DNA of 32,210 nucleotides from Actinomycetota bacterium (GTDB taxonomy: Bacteria; Actinomycetota; Rubrobacteria; Rubrobacterales; Rubrobacteraceae), in assembly GCA_020200675.1 (NCBI GenBank), contig JAIVIG010000290.1:1-32210 (forward strand). The letters run 5' to 3'. Every line of letters starts with the position of its first letter. Within the stretch, counting starts at the first letter, position 1. Below, in pieces: positions 31,924 through 32,210 of the stretch. A program made the position numbers and the translations under genes. The notes under the pieces are model-generated. The model made no database searches. It saw only the letters and a list, made by a program, of their open reading frames with translations, and was not told the origin of the DNA.

Positions 31924-32210
31924 GTGGCTACCACGAGAGCGATGACCGTCCAGGAGGCCGTTGACCGGATCGGCTTCGGGCGGTTCCAGAAGCGGATGCT
32001 GGGCGTGTGTGGGGTGACGTGGGCGGCGGACGGTGCGGAGGTGCTCCTGCTTGGGTTCGCCCTGCCGTCGATAATCGGCGAGTTCGGGATAACGACAGCT
32101 CAAGGTGGCCTGGTCGCTACGGCGACCTTCGCGGGAATGCTGGTCGGCGCCTGGTTCTGGGGAACCATCTCGGACTACATAGGCCGGCGGGTGGGCTTTC
32201 AGGTTACGGT
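31924..32210 (+). CDS. MFS transporter, N-terminal part (runs off the window)
   Basis: This frame is not in the track because it is open at the window end. It starts GTG at 31924 behind GGGAGGACAACT. The 95 visible residues read (M)ATTRAMTVQEAVDRIGFGRF, then a membrane helix near CGVTWAADGAEVLLLGFALP, and a second helix ending in GTISDYIGRRVGF. GxxSDxxGRR is the loop motif between helices 2 and 3 of the major facilitator superfamily. The RIGFGRFQ start and the Asp and Glu in helix 1 fit the aromatic-acid:H+ symporter/SV2-like group. It is the likely uptake system for the substrate of this cluster. Confidence 0.88.
   Translation, partial: MATTRAMTVQEAVDRIGFGRFQKRMLGVCGVTWAADGAEVLLLGFALPSIIGEFGITTAQGGLVATATFAGMLVGAWFWGTISDYIGRRVGFQVT

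Noticed and set aside
1-32210. tRNA genes, rRNA genes, transposases and integrases
   Set aside because: I looked on both strands and found none that I could support.

Overview
The window is high-GC DNA (about 65% by eye) with actinobacterial gene content. The suggestive features are an InhA-like enoyl-ACP reductase, a zinc-ligand-bearing S18, an ECF sigma/anti-sigma pair, CrtI/CrtB carotenoid genes and an S-box ahead of metH. The whole set resembles a Rubrobacter-type actinobacterium. This assignment is an inference from gene content, not from a search.

Layout. 1-3.6 kb (minus strand): the start of an anti-sigma gene coupled to an ECF sigma gene with a probable autoregulatory promoter, a Crp/Fnr regulator, an unrecognised gene, and a YugP-type membrane metallopeptidase with its own terminator. 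3.6-7.6 kb: a Bax-inhibitor-1-like membrane protein, acetyl-CoA synthetase, and a divergent fabI/inhA-type reductase. 7.6-9.5 kb: a small island carrying one gene now split by two frameshifts. The island is flanked by two copies of the dnaB 3' end, and the copies differ only at synonymous sites. 9.5-12.2 kb: dnaB, rplI, rpsR and rpsF, with a clear promoter and terminator; rpsF seems to start at AUA. 12.2-16 kb: a 23S-type rRNA methyltransferase and the divergent crtI-crtB pair (phytoene synthesis and desaturation). 16-20.1 kb: a promoter, a SAM-I riboswitch, a previously unlisted 45-codon ORF whose ribosome binding site sits in a riboswitch-type hairpin, then full-length cobalamin-dependent metH. 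20.1-20.7 kb: a Uma2-family gene.

20.8-32.2 kb is a catabolic region organised around a divergent promoter with overlapping palindromes at about 26.7 kb. Leftward runs a molybdenum hydroxylase operon of the CO-dehydrogenase/xanthine-dehydrogenase type: FAD subunit, large subunit, 2Fe-2S subunit, second large subunit. Rightward runs a tightly coupled operon: cyclase-family hydrolase, methylmalonyl-CoA-epimerase-like VOC protein, crotonase, MatB-like acyl-CoA synthetase, SDR protein, CoxG-like protein, and the start of an MFS transporter. Together they suggest uptake, hydroxylation, ring or amide opening and CoA-dependent breakdown of an unknown, possibly cyclic, substrate. Both large subunits have lost the same central piece of the molybdopterin-binding region, one in frame and one with a frameshift, so the hydroxylase may be decaying, or the assembly may be faulty there.

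The items most worth following up are the dnaB-tail island and its split gene, the riboswitch-controlled small ORF, the AUA start of rpsF, the matching deletions in the two molybdenum subunits, and the SDR that lacks its catalytic Tyr and Lys.
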